From the NCBI GenBank assembly GCA_029237695.1, contig CM055267.1:12489043-12553042 (forward strand): a stretch of 64,000 nucleotides of DNA. Direction: 5' to 3'. Position numbers and translations under genes: made by a program. The notes below the pieces were generated by a model that was not told where the DNA came from, searched no databases, and was given only the letters and a program-made list of their open reading frames with translations. This DNA comes from Conchocele bisecta. Taxonomy: Eukaryota > Mollusca > Bivalvia > Lucinida > Thyasiridae. Positions 12,640-24,781 of this stretch are shown here, piece after piece. Every line of letters begins with the position of its first letter. Positions within the stretch are counted from its first letter, which is position 1.

Positions 12640-12870
12640 TGTGCATTTCACATTTGTTTGATTTCTTGATAAAAGCAAGATTTTGCAGCACATGAGAAAT
12701 CGTCTCCTAAGTAAGACGATTCTCATATTTTGTCAAAATATGTTTTTGTAAAGAAATACCAATATATTCAGGTTTTCTTTTCACATTTGTCTGATGACTT
12801 AATAAAACATGTTTTGGCAACACATAAGAATCGTCTCATTTGTTTGATTTCTTAGACTGTGCAAACAATT
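12640..12870. mobile_element. Hairpin MITE copy
   Basis: Carries AGCACATGAGAAATCGTCTC, GTAAGACGATTCTCAT and AACACATAAGAATCGTCTCA, the inverted arms of the family seen at 9225-9375. Confidence 0.55.
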
Positions 12871-12960
12871 GACAAATTCAGAAATAACAAATTAATTTGT
12901 GTTTCGAGTCGGGTTTTATATGGTGGCAAGGAAATACGATCGATTACACACCGTGAAAAT

Positions 12961-13136
12961 CTGAATATGCCTGTTTGATATCTACATCTTACATGATCAA
13001 TATTCTGAATATGCCTGTTTGATATCTACATCTTACATGATCAATATTCTGAATATGCCTGTTTGATATCTACATCTTACATGATCAATATTCTGAATAT
13101 GCCTGTTTGATATCTACATCTTACATGATCAATATC
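12961..13136 (+). repeat. 44-bp minisatellite, four copies
   Basis: Four essentially identical copies (starts 12961, 13005, 13049 and 13093) of a unit with GAATATGCCTGTTTGATATC and ACATGATCAATATT. Only the last base of copy four differs, so the expansion is recent. Confidence 0.95.
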
Positions 13137-13533
13137 GGTATGGCTATGGATGTTCGAACATGATTTATTGACAGATATACCAAATCAATCCATGCGAAAT
13201 GCATGTCTACAAGAGTAAAACTGACTTCATTCAATCAAACAATGTACACATTTTCGGAGTGAATTGCCGACTTTTGCCGCATTTTACTGTGTCCATTTTG
13301 CCGCAAAACGCGGCGGTAAATGTGCGATAACATGTACATTGTACACACTGGAAAGTTTTGCCGAGTTTTGCCGAGGATCGCCGCGAAACGACCGCGTAAA
13401 ATTTGCGGAGTTTCTCGTTATGCCGCAAACGGCCACGGGACGTTTTGCGAGAGATTGCGGCAATATTCCGCGCTAAAGCTAAATTGGTTGCCGCATTTAC
13501 AAAAAATGTGCGGGTTTCGCGGTGGCTGTACTG

Positions 13534-13800
13534 TATGTGAAAACTTTAACGCAAATTTTGACAGCAACTTTAACGCAAACTTCTAAGTCATTTTACCTTG
13601 ACCGTGTGCACAGGGGCCGCATGAGTGGGACACAGCCTTAATATATGGATGATTACTAATAAGCATATGAAGTTTCAAGTCAATGTGACTGCAGAGATAT
13701 AAGGTATTTAAAAACTTTAACGCAGATTTCGGACGGACGGACACCCGGATGTCATTGTGATCACTATGTCTCGCTTTCCGCAAGCGGGCTCGACACAAAT
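13534..13800 (+). repeat. Family R2 satellite, right part, with ACGG/hairpin end
   Basis: Continuation of the array at 7390-7907 after the 5.6-kb insertion. Ends in ATTTCGGACGGACGGACACC and a stretch with GTCTCGCTTTCCGCAAGCGG that can fold into a hairpin. Confidence 0.8.
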
Positions 13801-13885
13801 CACCTAAACAAAACAGGTATAAAATTGGATATACACAGCGCCGGCACATAATCTTTTTATTAAAATATGTGAATCACATATGGAA

Positions 13886-13998
13886 GTAAGAAACAAGACT
13901 AATTTTCAGGAATTTCTGTTTTATTTCATATGTAATTTATATTCAAAGCACTAAGAAACAAGACTAATTTTCAGGAATTTCTGTTTTATTTCAAAGCA
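13886..13998 (+). repeat. 43-bp direct repeat pair
   Basis: The block AAGAAACAAGACTAATTTTC followed by AGGAATTTCTGTTTTATTTC occurs twice (about 13890 and 13952). Confidence 0.85.
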
Positions 13999-14022
13999 CT
14001 AGTACCGTGGGTATAGCCTTAA

Positions 14023-15649
14023 AGGCCCAACTGGGATATAAAAGCCACCAGATGGCGCTGGGCAGGCTTTTTGATAATTTTATGCATGCTTCACTTCGGA
14101 GACACATTTTAAGATATTTTAGAAATACCATTGAACAAATAATTACACTATTTCACACAGGCATAGATAATACAACTATGAAAGGTTTAGAAAAATTCGG
14201 ATTGAAGAAAACAAATGTAAATGTGCTTTTGAAGTAATACAATGTACTCAACTGACAACTGATTCAAACTTGCCGGGCGGGAGGAGCGTAGCTGTTACAT
14301 ATGTAATTCATTCATAGAGCCGAGTTCATGACCCGACATTGTAAACAATACCACGTGTTTAGAGATAACGCTAACAGCTGTAACTGCCTGTATGGTGTTT
14401 AGTCAACATCAGACAGTGTGCCAGCCGCACAACTTTGATTTTGGACAGTAATATCAAATTAAATATGTGTCTGGTATGCACATAACAAAGTGAATGAAAC
14501 CGAACCATGGTTTAATAGACCAGCAAGAGAAATATGTCGCCTAGCAACTTGATACAGTGGCTGTGAAAATGCAGTGTACATACTAATTATAAACAGTATA
14601 AACTCAGGTTAATATGCACATTCACAAAACAGCATGGATGTGCAGTCTGTTCTGGAATTCACATAACTACTTGAATTCACGTTTGCTAGCAGCTTTATTT
14701 CCCGTAGTATCCCAACACATACCAGTATGGCTATTTCAACACTGGTCTCTAATTAGCTGTCAGCATAATTATAGTATACAGTATATCTGCAGAAATGCAG
14801 TCTAACTGGGACGGTTATCGGTGGAATGACATGACACAGTTACACATTTTTATCAAATACCGACTTATTACAAACACATATTCTGAAATATTGGTTACTA
14901 CATGTACTTACAAAATACATCGGAGATAGGAACCTTGGTCAGGTCCAGAAGTACAACATAGGTTTCACTATATGTATGTGACACACTTTAAGTAAATGGA
15001 CACGTGGACACGTTACGACATGCATATCCCCGGATCAGCTGGTGCATCCTCGCAAACTCATCAGGACCTACACTGTTTAGTTTGGTAGTCATTCATGATG
15101 GCTCTAATTAATGATGTAAACTGCATCATGATGTAGTCATGTGCTATCTGAATGCGAGTTAAACTGGTCAACAACTCAATAAGCCTCCATTTTGTCATTG
15201 TGTGACACATGGAAAGCAGTTTCATTCAATTTTATTTCCTTCTATTTCTATAATAGCATGAAAATAATCATTGCTTTGATAGTTAGCAGCAAAATACTAT
15301 ATAATTTTTAACACTGAGTAAATGCTCAATCATTTTCATGCACAAATAAAACATACAAATACTATTAGAGGGACTGGTATACATTGTATCATTTGTGTGT
15401 TTTATGGGACACAAACTTGATAACAAACCTACATACCATATATCTAGATACTGGTCAGTACAGAAACACCTACACTGGCTATCCAGCAGCCCCCTCACTG
15501 TTCTACATTGGAGCAGACGACAAACATGTGCCGCTGTTTATGTGTTCTATTTATAAAGCCAGTGTACAACTGACAGGCTAGGGACGCTATCAGTAATTGG
15601 ATATGCCCCTCCTTCTAAATTCGGTACCAGGGCATCGATTGTTGGGCCT
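14023..15649. mobile_element. 1.6-kb TTAA-flanked TIR element
   Basis: Left end TTAA + AGGCCCAAC, right end GTTGGGCCT + TTAA; TTAA at 14019-14022 and 15650-15653. No transposase; the longest frame inside (14007-14237) has no recognisable domain. TTAA duplication suggests a piggyBac-like mobiliser, although the terminal bases are not the usual CCC. Confidence 0.6.
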
Positions 15650-15907
15650 TTAAGAACCCGTTCACCGGTGCATTAATAATTAAATCGGTACACACAAGCC
15701 TAACAATAAACAATTCCAAATGAATTACACACTACATTCACGTACATCTTATTTTCTTTAAAAATATGAGATATAGTGTGCGTGTGTGGTTCCCACATCG
15801 TAAATATTGCCCGCCATCTTGTATTGACCTACATAGCTGACTTCGATGACGCAATACCATTCACCGATGTAATGACAAAAAAATCCCCAGCTAAAATGTT
15901 AACTTAA

Positions 15908-16263
15908 GGTGACTCCAGAGCTGGATGTGGTTTCATGCAGATGTTTCACTCTATCTTTGTAATACTAACAAATGTTGGTTTTAACATTGTTTTTTTTTTA
16001 AATGATAATAAATGTAATTGGTTCCTGTTATTATTGAGTGGTAACTGAAAATAGAAAAGGAGGTATCATTAACACATTTATATGTGCATATATGTACATT
16101 TGTAATCCTCTCTGCAGCTGATCAATGTATACAATTGATTAAGATAGTAAACACTACTGACAAATAGTACACGTCATAATTAGTTCATTAATATAATCCT
16201 GGGGTGATTTACAGCCTTATTTAGAACATGGTATTAGAAAATTAAAAATACACCTAAGTCACC
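15908..16263. mobile_element. 356-bp TTAA-flanked MITE
   Basis: TTAA + GGTGACT at 15904 and AGTCACC + TTAA ending 16267. AT-rich interior, no coding capacity. Confidence 0.6.
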
Positions 16264-16267
16264 TTAA

Positions 16268-18219
16268 TGGATACATTTATAGAGGATATTGCAGGTGCGT
16301 GCACCGGAAAATTACCATATTTGGCAATAACGTGACCTCTGATACGTGGAAAAGCATGAGAGATGTAACTCTTGTGTAACTTGGCTGATGATAACAATTC
16401 AAAGTATGCAAAGACATAGTTGGGATTGGACTTGTTGGATCTATGTTATGACCTGGCTAGGAAGCTGGTTCATGAAGTTAGAAATTATAATAATTATGAT
16501 CATTTATCCGTAAGTAGCTCATTCTAGTAGATTATTCAACTTCAACAGGTGGCAGTAGTTCTATGTGATAGAACGGCTGCAAATCTATTTTTGTAATCTG
16601 TTGTTCTCTTTATTTGCACACCGTTCTATCCCTAAAGGCCAAAACCTGTTAGCAAAGTTCCGCCATGAATCGAGGGCGGAACGTATTCATCAAGTTTTTT
16701 TTAACTATTTTAGCCACAAATTGTTAAACCCATTTGTAATCCTGTTCTGGAAACCTTATTTAACAATATTACTGCTTACCGTGGCAAAATCGGCATGTAT
16801 TTTGATCTTAAAACGTGGATTATAACAGCAAGGTACAAGAAATACAAATCTAGGTCACCCATTTACGAGCTATTTACATATTTTGATCACGTGAAGATAA
16901 GGTCATGTGTATTTTGCGAATTATTTAAACGAAATGAATATTACCGTAATTTGAAAATAGGCACTGCCTATCAACGGGCAAAATATGTGATAACTGTTCA
17001 TTGTATTACTGTAGATTGCAAACATACCACATTTTATTCGGATTTATTGGTTGCTTGTTGGTTCTTTCAACAAACACAGCACATGCTGTGGCGCTCCAGA
17101 TAAGGAATTGGAAATAGTTGCATTTGATTATTAAAATACATATTTTGTAAATTCCGCTTACATGGTCAATTTGATTATTTCAATAAATAATTTATTTTTT
17201 ATTACTTACCACGATCTCTGATGCATATCTGAATGTTCACAATTGTCAATAGTTTATGATTGTCATCTTCATACACCAGGAAACTTGTTCAGTTAGTCAT
17301 AATTCACAATAGTTTTTTGACATTTACTGTACGTTTTGAATGCAGCCACCATATTTGCTGCTTCTGCTTGTTTTGGCTCGTGTCTGGTCGGAGCTTTCCT
17401 TCTACATAATCTAGCCAATCACTGGCAAAACCTATAAATAGGAGTGAAAACTTGTAAGGCCCTAACAATGTTATTCTATTACTCACCGACGATATTACTC
17501 GTGGTCCGTTAATCGTTAGATGTGATGATTTGAATGTGATTCTGGCATTACTGAATATTAATATTGGGTGTAAATATGACAATGCCAATATCCCATTACC
17601 CTACCCACTTTTTCCCCATTGCGATGTGATTCCCGACCAAAGCTTCGCCCTAACTTCGTGCCCCCCCTACCACCCCCGTTAGCTGATCCCCATCCCATCG
17701 TCATGAGTCCTAGCTGTTGTGTGTACTCCGTCCCACTCCTGCTGTGTGATTCCCGATCCCCGATTCGTGCACCCCTGTTGTGTGACTCCCCGCCCTAGCT
17801 TTGTGTCATTGAGTGAAATATGCTGACAGTATGGGTACCTATGCACATCTATTAGTTGCTCAAAATGTTACCCTGATTTACATGTACTCTCCATCATCGG
17901 TAGTAGAGCTATAGTGCGGTCCATAGCATTCTCCTGCACAGTTGTCTGGAGTATGATCAGTGTTCAGTTCCCACAACTATATCAGAGGGTGATGGTGTAA
18001 ATAGGCACACGCGCATAATGAACGGAGCTAATTGTGACCATAGATATTCAGGAAAATGGAGAGAACTGTAACTTTCATATTCCGTAGATTAGCCAATTTA
18101 CACCATCAGCAATTATATGTACATTCGTTCAACTAATTGGAAAACAAACATATTCCAATTAACACTGAACATTTACGTTCACCACAGGCACCTTTGTTTG
18201 TGAATTTGTGATTTTGTTT
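16268..18219. other. Unassigned intergenic sequence
   Basis: No supportable gene. The frames at 16565-17103 show no domain, no codon pattern and no splice context. 17600-17820 is a C-rich patch of imperfect CCC/GTGTGATTCCC repeats. Confidence 0.4.
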
Positions 18220-19455
18220 ACAATACATAGTCAAGCGATCCATGATAATCAGTGGACATGACTAACAGAAACAAGAACATATTGCAAGTGCGGTTTTATC
18301 GCATCTGTTCAGTTGTGTCACGGCTGTGCTATATTCACAGTCAAAATGTGCTCAAAGACCATCAGGGATGGAGAAAATAATAGCATCACTGGAAGCATCA
18401 CCTTGAGACTTTCTAGCCACCATGTTGCACTGAACTGCGCTGATGTGAGACTTTCTAGCCACCACACTGCACTGAACTGCGCTGATGTGAGACTTTCTAG
18501 CCACCACACTGCACTGAACTGCGCTGATGTGAGACTTTCTAGCCACCACACTGCACTGAACTGCACTGATGTGAGACTTTTATAGCCACCACACTGCACT
18601 GAACTGCGCTGATGTGAGACTTTCTATAGCCACCACACTGACTGAAACTGCACTGATGTGAGACTAGCACCACACTGCACTGAACTGCGTGATGTGGACT
18701 TTTAGCCACCACACTGCACTGAACTGCACTGATGTGAGACTTTCTAGCCACCACACTGCACTGAACTGCACTGATGTGAGACTTTCTAGCCACCACACTG
18801 CACTGAACTGCACTGATGTGAGACTTTCTAGCCACCACACTGCACTGAACTGCGCGGATGTGAGGACTTTCTAGCACCACACTGCATGAACTGCACTGAT
18901 GTGAGACTTTCTAGCTACACACTGCACTGAACCACTTGCACTGATGTGTGACTTTCTAGCCAGCCACAACTGCAATGCTGAACTGCCGGAACTGATGTGA
19001 GACTTTCTATAGCCACCACGCTGCACTGAACTGCGCTGATGTGAGACTTTCTTATAGCACCACGCTGCACTGAATGCGCTGAAGTTGAGCTTTTCTATTG
19101 CCACCACGCTGCACTGAATCTGCGCTGATTGTGGACTTTCTATAGCCACCACGCTGCACTGAACTGCGCTGATGTGAGACTTTCTATAGCCACCACGCTG
19201 CACTGAACTGCGCTGATGTGAGACTTTCTATAGCCACCACGCTGCACTGAACTGCGTTCATGTGAGTTTAAATTACAAGACATAGTCAAGCGATCCGTGA
19301 TAATTACCGAACACGACTACCGGAAAAAAGTATATATTCCAAGTGTGGGTCTAGTGCACCTGTTGCTGTAGTACAGAATACAAACAACTCTGACACAGCA
19401 CCGGATTAATCAAAATTAAATGTAAAACTTAACACAATTGATACCAACAATGGGC
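18220..19455 (+). repeat. Dispersed repeat with expanded 42-bp minisatellite
   Basis: Flanks match 2970-3266 (AGTCAAGCGATCC, GCTCAAAGACCATCAGGGAT on the left; AAATTACAAGACATAGTCAA and ACACAGCACCGGATTAATCA on the right). Between about 18403 and 19262 there are about 20 copies of a 42-bp unit with GAGACTTTCTAGCCACCACA and CTGAACTGCGCTGATGT. The left copies are clean, the middle ones (18850-19130) carry many 1-3 bp indels. Because 42 is a multiple of three, open frames run on both strands; I do not consider them genes. Confidence 0.92.
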
Positions 19456-20384
19456 AAAATGTGTATAACTTTCGAAGAGTGACAGTCGTGTGCATACAAT
19501 GACGACCGAGATTGTGAAAATTGGAAATAAATCACTGAAGATGCTTAGCCTTCTTATTTTTTCTTAAAATGATCGTAAATGTACTAATACAGTTTCTATA
19601 ATGCCTAGGTTATTACTGTACTATATATGAAAAGGAAATATCTAAAGTGTGTCACTGGTGAACTCAAAACAGAGAAGTACGCCAATGACACTATTTAATT
19701 ATAATGGAGAAGCTGTAACACCAACTTAAATATATAAATACCGGTTGCGGTTACATTGTGGTGTATGGTGTACGAATGGGGTCAAAACTAAGCTATAGAA
19801 GCGCTGTTCGTGCTAATGTACCAGGTCCAGCTTATTGCAGACTAATACAGTGATCACATCACTTCAGATCTCTTGCTCACTCGCTCGTACCCGGTAGATT
19901 TCGTCCCCAAACTCGCTACTTATTCGGTCGCAAAATACATTTTCCACATAATATATTCATTTTTCTCACTCGAGTTACTTGCCCTAACGCATTATATTTC
20001 GTGTTGTCTTCTTGTGTATTCAAATAAATTGCTATTGAGCTAAACTATCGACAATTTATATATACGAACGCTTACCGCTTACGGTTTCGTGAAATTATTC
20101 TTCCAGAAACGTGTTTATTACGTTTCTGGGTGGATTTTTTCATCCTACTGACTTATCAATAAACCGTCAGCCTTTTCCATCAGCCTTTACGAACCTTACG
20201 ATTGCTGCCTATGGTAGGTCCCTAAAAGCGGCTTTGAACAACTGACTCGTTCCCCCCACCACGCGGACCTACTACAGTAACATTCATACATGTAGCATAA
20301 CATCATGATAAAGCTATAAATTGGTAAATTTAGTTTCATACACCAACGTCGCCCGCTATACATGTATATAGTGCCTGTTTCATT
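19456..20384. other. Unassigned intergenic sequence
   Basis: No gene seen. A small inverted repeat (AGAAACGTGTTTATTACGTTTCT) lies near 20105-20128. Confidence 0.4.
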
Positions 20385-21520
20385 ATTAGCCGATCTATTT
20401 ATAGATCGGCTAATATGTTGGTTATCCATCGAATTCTGAAAAAGTTTGTAGCAACCCTTTTCTCCGCTATTCGGTAATCTACGAACGCGAATTTTTCTGT
20501 ATCACTTCCAAATTGCATCAACCGATAAAGTTTGCATTTTTGGCAATTATCTCCGTTTAAAACTTTACTTATAGCCAAATAACACAATTTTGAATACTTA
20601 ATGAGCTGAACGCCTGAAGAGATTTAACCCGGAAGTTATTGTTGTTGAAGTCCATAGTTGGCTCTAATGGCCATATACGCCAGCATACGCCGATTATTGG
20701 GCTAATTTAAAGCTTTTATTTATTAAACAGAACAAGTTTCAGCCACGTATAATCGCGTAATATGTGTTTATTCGGCTAATTTATAATCGACCTCTGCTCA
20801 AAATCTCCTTACTAGTAACCCCAGCATTTTCGGGTTTATCCCATTGGATCGTGTATGCTAGTTAATATTCACAAAATTTTCCACCAATCAAAACGAAGAA
20901 TTGCCCTTCATAGCCAACTTTGATTTGTTTACGTATCATGCAGGGATGGCAGGGATGCATCCAGCACGCGCGATTGCGGCAATCCCCCTTAATTATTGTC
21001 AATGCCGCAAATTATTGATTGTCTTGCGCCCGACATCGCGCAAAAAATCACGGATGGGGCACATTAGGCCAATCTGGGCATGTGCCTGAATACGCAGGAG
21101 CTTGCGTCTATTTTTAGATGACACTGTAACCGCTAGATATATATGCCCTGGTAGCTCCGCCCACTCGCATGCTGCCACAGAATTCGGACAAAACACACAC
21201 ACAGTGACTACAACTTTGTGTATTGCGGAGTGTAATTTGTAGATAAATAGAGCATACAGTACAGGTGTTACGCTGGAATATTTCGCAACATAATGGTGAC
21301 AACAAAACATTGCTGCTATGGCATTGCTGCTATTGGATGGATTTGGGAACGGGTTTCCAAAACCTGCACAAAATCGAGAAAAATGTCAACGCTGGGTACA
21401 GAACTGTGGTCGAAAATAGTTTACCATTGACAATGTTACCAGAGACACCTACATATATTCGATGCACTTTACCCTGATTTGATCGGCTAATAACATCATG
21501 CTCTGCATGACTTTTCATAT
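20385..21520 (-). mobile_element. Hairpin-ended element, copy A
   Basis: Inverted copy of 57842-59008, highly similar throughout. One end is a near-perfect palindrome, TTAGCCGATCTA...TAGATCGGCTAA (20385-20412); the other end carries GATCGGCTAATAACATCATG followed by a small hairpin (CATCATGCTCTGCATGA). GTTATTAGCCGATC-type ends face each other, so it behaves as a TIR element. Frames of about 62 residues conserved between the copies reflect DNA similarity, not a known protein. Confidence 0.8.
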
Positions 21521-23282
21521 TATTGTTTTTGTTATCTTACTAGTAGCCTTACACGCACTTTCATTTAAAATCTAAATTAATTCGTTTCGTTAAAATTTTG
21601 ATTTTTCTTTTTGTATTTATCCAAGATGGCAGGAGCTGGAAGTTTTGAAGACACCGGTTTCAATTTAAATCATTTATTCCATTAAGATCTACATCTACCA
21701 GGAAAGGATACTTGCATTAACACTTCAGATTTATGGTTTTATGAAATAGAGTACGTTTTGGAGGTGGCAGTGGCATATTTTGAAATGGCAAAAATGCTAA
21801 TGGGATTTCATACCGATGAACAAAACTCAGCAACAACAACACACACACAGTTGCTGAGATTTTGTCACACAGAACTACAGGTGGCAGATGCATGTGTAAA
21901 AACATACGCGTGACAATCCCGGATGTAAACAATACCATGAGACTTATATTCAGATATTTCGGATTGCACCGGTGAATGGTATACACCCTTGAACGGGTTA
22001 CCCACCCTACGGACCTGCTGTCTAAATGGTGATAAGAATATGTTTTAATGACCGTTTAACATTATAAATATAAATGTGATTTAGTGATTGGAATTTAATT
22101 GTTTTGAAGCGTTCAAAAATGATTAAATTATATAGGAAAAGGGTCGGATTTCCCCCTCCACTCCTCGAGAGGGGAGATGATAAGGTGCAGGTGCGCGAAA
22201 TGGACGAAATCAGACTTCCAGAATAAACAGCTATTTGTTTGGCCTAATTAAAATCAAAACCTGATGTATAGACAATAATTATACAGGAAAAAACAAAATG
22301 ACATTTAAATAAACAACCAGTTCTATCTAAATACTATTACCGTTAAAACGGCTGCTAAAATGATTGCTTTTCTCTCGTCGAGGTCATTTTCAGCCAAAAA
22401 ATTAAATATGGCGTCACCGGAAGTAAATCTGCTTGGGTGTACCTAAAACACGTAAAGTGGCGAAAAGTGCCGTAAAGTGGAGAATAGGCAGCGGAAATGG
22501 CGAAACGCGTGAAAAGTGCTATGAGGTATAGTAACTTAATGCTGATTTTTGTTAGGCAAAGATTTTTATAACTTTGATTTTGCATCAGTTTGAATGCATG
22601 AATGGCGAAAAGAGACGAAAAGTGGCATAAAGTAGGATGACTTAGAACAGTTTTCGTCTGGCGAAGGTGTAGCTTTTATGTTGCATCAGTTTGAATGTAT
22701 GAATGATGTTTTACTTCACATCCATGTGGCGTACAGTGGCACACAGTATGATGACTTAGGCTGTTTTTGTCCGGCAGAGGTGTGAAGAGAAAAATAAATA
22801 CGTTTGGGGATGATTATATTATTTTTACATTTAGTGCTACAGTGGGTTAAAAGGGTTAATATAATCTCTGGCCATAAATGGCATACATGTTCATACAACA
22901 ACACATACAGCAATTGACATACTTTTATTGCAAGTGTTAAAATATTGTACCTTTTTAATATTAATTATTTTTAAATTCAATATGTCATGTGACAGAAAAA
23001 AAAAGAAATTGCCTACCGACCGACCACTTCTAAAATTCTGGGTCGGGTTATAGGAAACAAACACTTTTTTAAGGACGGCCTCAGGCATATATTTGTTGGA
23101 AAATCGCATTTCTCCAGTCTAAGTATCACAAATCAATGACAACATAATAAAGCACAACCTGGTTAATTAAAAGGACCATTGACTGACAAAATCATCTTCC
23201 GACGTTTGTGACCAGCGTATTTTCAGATCAGTTTGCACATTCGCTGTGCACGAATTCTCTGATTCGGAGGAATGTGTTTAGT
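21521..23282. other. Unassigned sequence with decayed repeats
   Basis: No supportable gene. At 22430-22760 a motif like AAAGTGGCGAAAAGTG and GCATCAGTTTGAATG(C/T)ATGAATG recurs two to three times, a decayed repeat also glimpsed near 47005-47050. Confidence 0.4.
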
Positions 23283-24072
23283 CCCCATGTAATGTGTCCG
23301 CCCAGTCTATAGCCTGTAATTCTGATGTTCCGGTAGCTAGTACCAATGGCCACGTTTCCCGGAAATACAACAAACCACAACATCCTCCTCTACTCATGAA
23401 TGATGCCTCACTCGATCCTGTCAAAGAACACAAACATCTTGGACTTACATTATCTGACGACGGAAAGTGGAGCTCTCATATTTTGACAGTGTATCAACAA
23501 AGCATGGCAACGTATATGCATTTTGAGATCTCTAAAATTTCGTCTTGAAAGATCCTCGCTTGAACGTATGTATTTCTCGTTTATTCGTTCTCTCCTTGAA
23601 TATGGCGATGTTGTCTGGGATATTTGCTCGAACCAGATGAAAGATGACATGGAGGCTGTGCAAACTGAAGCTGCCAGAATAGTGTCGGGTGCGACCAAAC
23701 TTTGCAACATAGCCAGACTCTATCAGGAACTCAAGTGGGAAACATTGACCGATATGCGTAAGAAACACAGACTTGTCCTTTTATATAAGATGTTAAACAA
23801 TCTTACACTATCTTATCTTGCAAATTTAATCCCAGTTCAAAGGCAGCCTCGCTACAATCTTAGAAATGCTGACGACATACCTCACATACATTGTCGCACA
23901 CAACAGTACAACCAATCATACTTACCATCCACCATTCGTGACTGGAATGCACGGAATCGGAACATAAAGGACTCTCAATCTCTGTCTTCTTTCAAAGCAA
24001 ACCTAAACGCCAATTCTGTCAAATCATCACCCCTTTTTAACGTCGGAAACAGGACAGGACAAGTTCTTCGTA
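23283..24072 (+). pseudogene. LINE reverse transcriptase, C-terminal part (5'-truncated)
   Basis: Two overlapping frames (23294-23548 and 23523-24077) encode the segment downstream of the catalytic motifs of a non-LTR reverse transcriptase, with the family-typical stretches EHKHLGLTLS, FSFIRSLLEYGDVVWD and EAARIVSGATKL, and a region like RYNLRN. A frameshift lies near 23520. The catalytic YADD region is missing, so the copy is 5'-truncated, as usual for LINEs. The frame is interrupted at TTCGTA (24067-24072), where the Polinton begins; it resumes after 45035. Confidence 0.85.
24067..24072 (+). repeat. Polinton target-site duplication, left (TTCGTA)
   Basis: TTCGTA immediately precedes the terminal AGTAGTAATGGGTGGC and recurs at 45036-45041 immediately after the inverted end. 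Six bases is the diagnostic duplication length of Mavericks/Polintons. Confidence 0.95.
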
Positions 24073-24082
24073 AGTAGTAATG

Positions 24083-24200
24083 GGTGGCACTATGGTACGG
24101 TTTTTAACATGTGTTTTTTTACATAGACGGATTTTACCCTTGCACCGGTTGTCTATGTAAAAACCACATGTTAAAAAACCGTACCATAGGTGCCACCCCT
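24083..24200. repeat. Terminal palindrome within the left TIR
   Basis: Arms of about 47 bp, GGGTGGCACTATGGTACGG...ACATAGAC and GTCTATGT...CCGTACCATAGGTGCCACCC, around a 22-base centre containing TTTTACCCTTGCACCGG. It can extrude as a long hairpin. The mirror copy lies at 44910-45028. Confidence 0.9.
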
Positions 24201-24685
24201 TATTACTCCCATTATTGGGGCTGGAAACTTCTTGTATTACACTATAGTGGCTAAAAACCGTACCATAGTGCCACCCCTGAACCATTTTGATGGAGATTCG
24301 TGAATTTTATCCGGGGTGGAAACTTCTGGTATTACGTTATAGTGGCTAAAAACCGTACCATAGTGCCACCCCTGAACCATTTTGATGGAGATTCGTGAAT
24401 TTTATCCGGGGTGGAAACTTCTGGTATTACACTATAGTGGCTAAAAACCGTACCATAGTGTCACCCTGAACATTTAGGGGGTGTACTGTTCCCCCATATA
24501 ATTTTCAAATATTTTTGACAACTCCAATATTATCAAATACATATGAAAATTTCTTAGAAATAGTTTTCATCCACTTCTGACAACTCTAATATTGACATAA
24601 GTTGATGAAAATAAATATTGATTGTAAATCAATATATTGGTATTTTTCATTTTATGATCAAATTGAATACGAGATATGTAAAGTT

Positions 24686-24722
24686 GTAATAATATTTTAT
24701 TGAACAACAACATATTTACAAC
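24686..24722 (-). terminator. Polyadenylation cassette (protease gene)
   Basis: On the minus strand this reads ATGTTGTAAATATG, TTGTTGTTCAATAAAATATT. The same cassette follows the zinc-knuckle gene (37222-37262, minus), the polymerase (41958-41998, plus) and the gene at 43552 (44064-44095, plus). It contains the AATAAA signal. Confidence 0.8.
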
Positions 24723-24781
24723 ATGGAATTATAGACCAGATATGATATTCATATTTGATTTTTACAAAAGTACATGCAATA

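Larger units (their letters stand above)
7908..13533. mobile_element. 5.6-kb TIR element with TA target duplication
   Basis: The left end CAGTACAGCCACTGCG and the right end CGCGGTGGCTGTACTG are inverted copies; about 26 terminal bases match almost perfectly. TA flanks both ends and family R2 satellite resumes in register outside, so this is one insertion. The subterminal 250-300 bp on each side (to about 8200 and from about 13250) are packed with roughly eight copies of TTGCCGC/GCGGCAA, as expected of transposase-binding sites. A TA duplication and CAGT start fit the Tc1/mariner/pogo group. I find no transposase; later insertions fill the interior (a Tigger-like MITE, a hAT-like element, a pearl-like element, hairpin MITEs). 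Confidence 0.78.
24073..24722 (+). repeat. Polinton left terminal inverted repeat
   Basis: Pairs with 44791-45035 (outer part) and 44064-44310 (inner part), each with clearly over 85% identity by eye. The outer 24083-24200 is itself a palindrome. A sub-unit of about 110 bp (TAAAAACCGTACCATAGTG to TGGAAACTTCTGGTATTA) is repeated about three times at 24213-24475, whereas the right end has about one copy. The inner end contains TTTTATTGAACAACAACATA, the complement of an AATAAA polyadenylation cassette used by the protease gene. Confidence 0.93.

Noticed and set aside
18313..19203. Open frames of 60-113 codons on both strands
   Set aside because: They come from the 42-bp repeat (14 codons), not from genes.
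18403..19262. Possible CRISPR array (regular repeats)
   Set aside because: Units are contiguous 42-mers with no unique spacers, in a eukaryotic context.
20999..21310. 103-codon minus-strand frame in hairpin element A
   Set aside because: Not kept in one frame in copy B; no known transposase motif.
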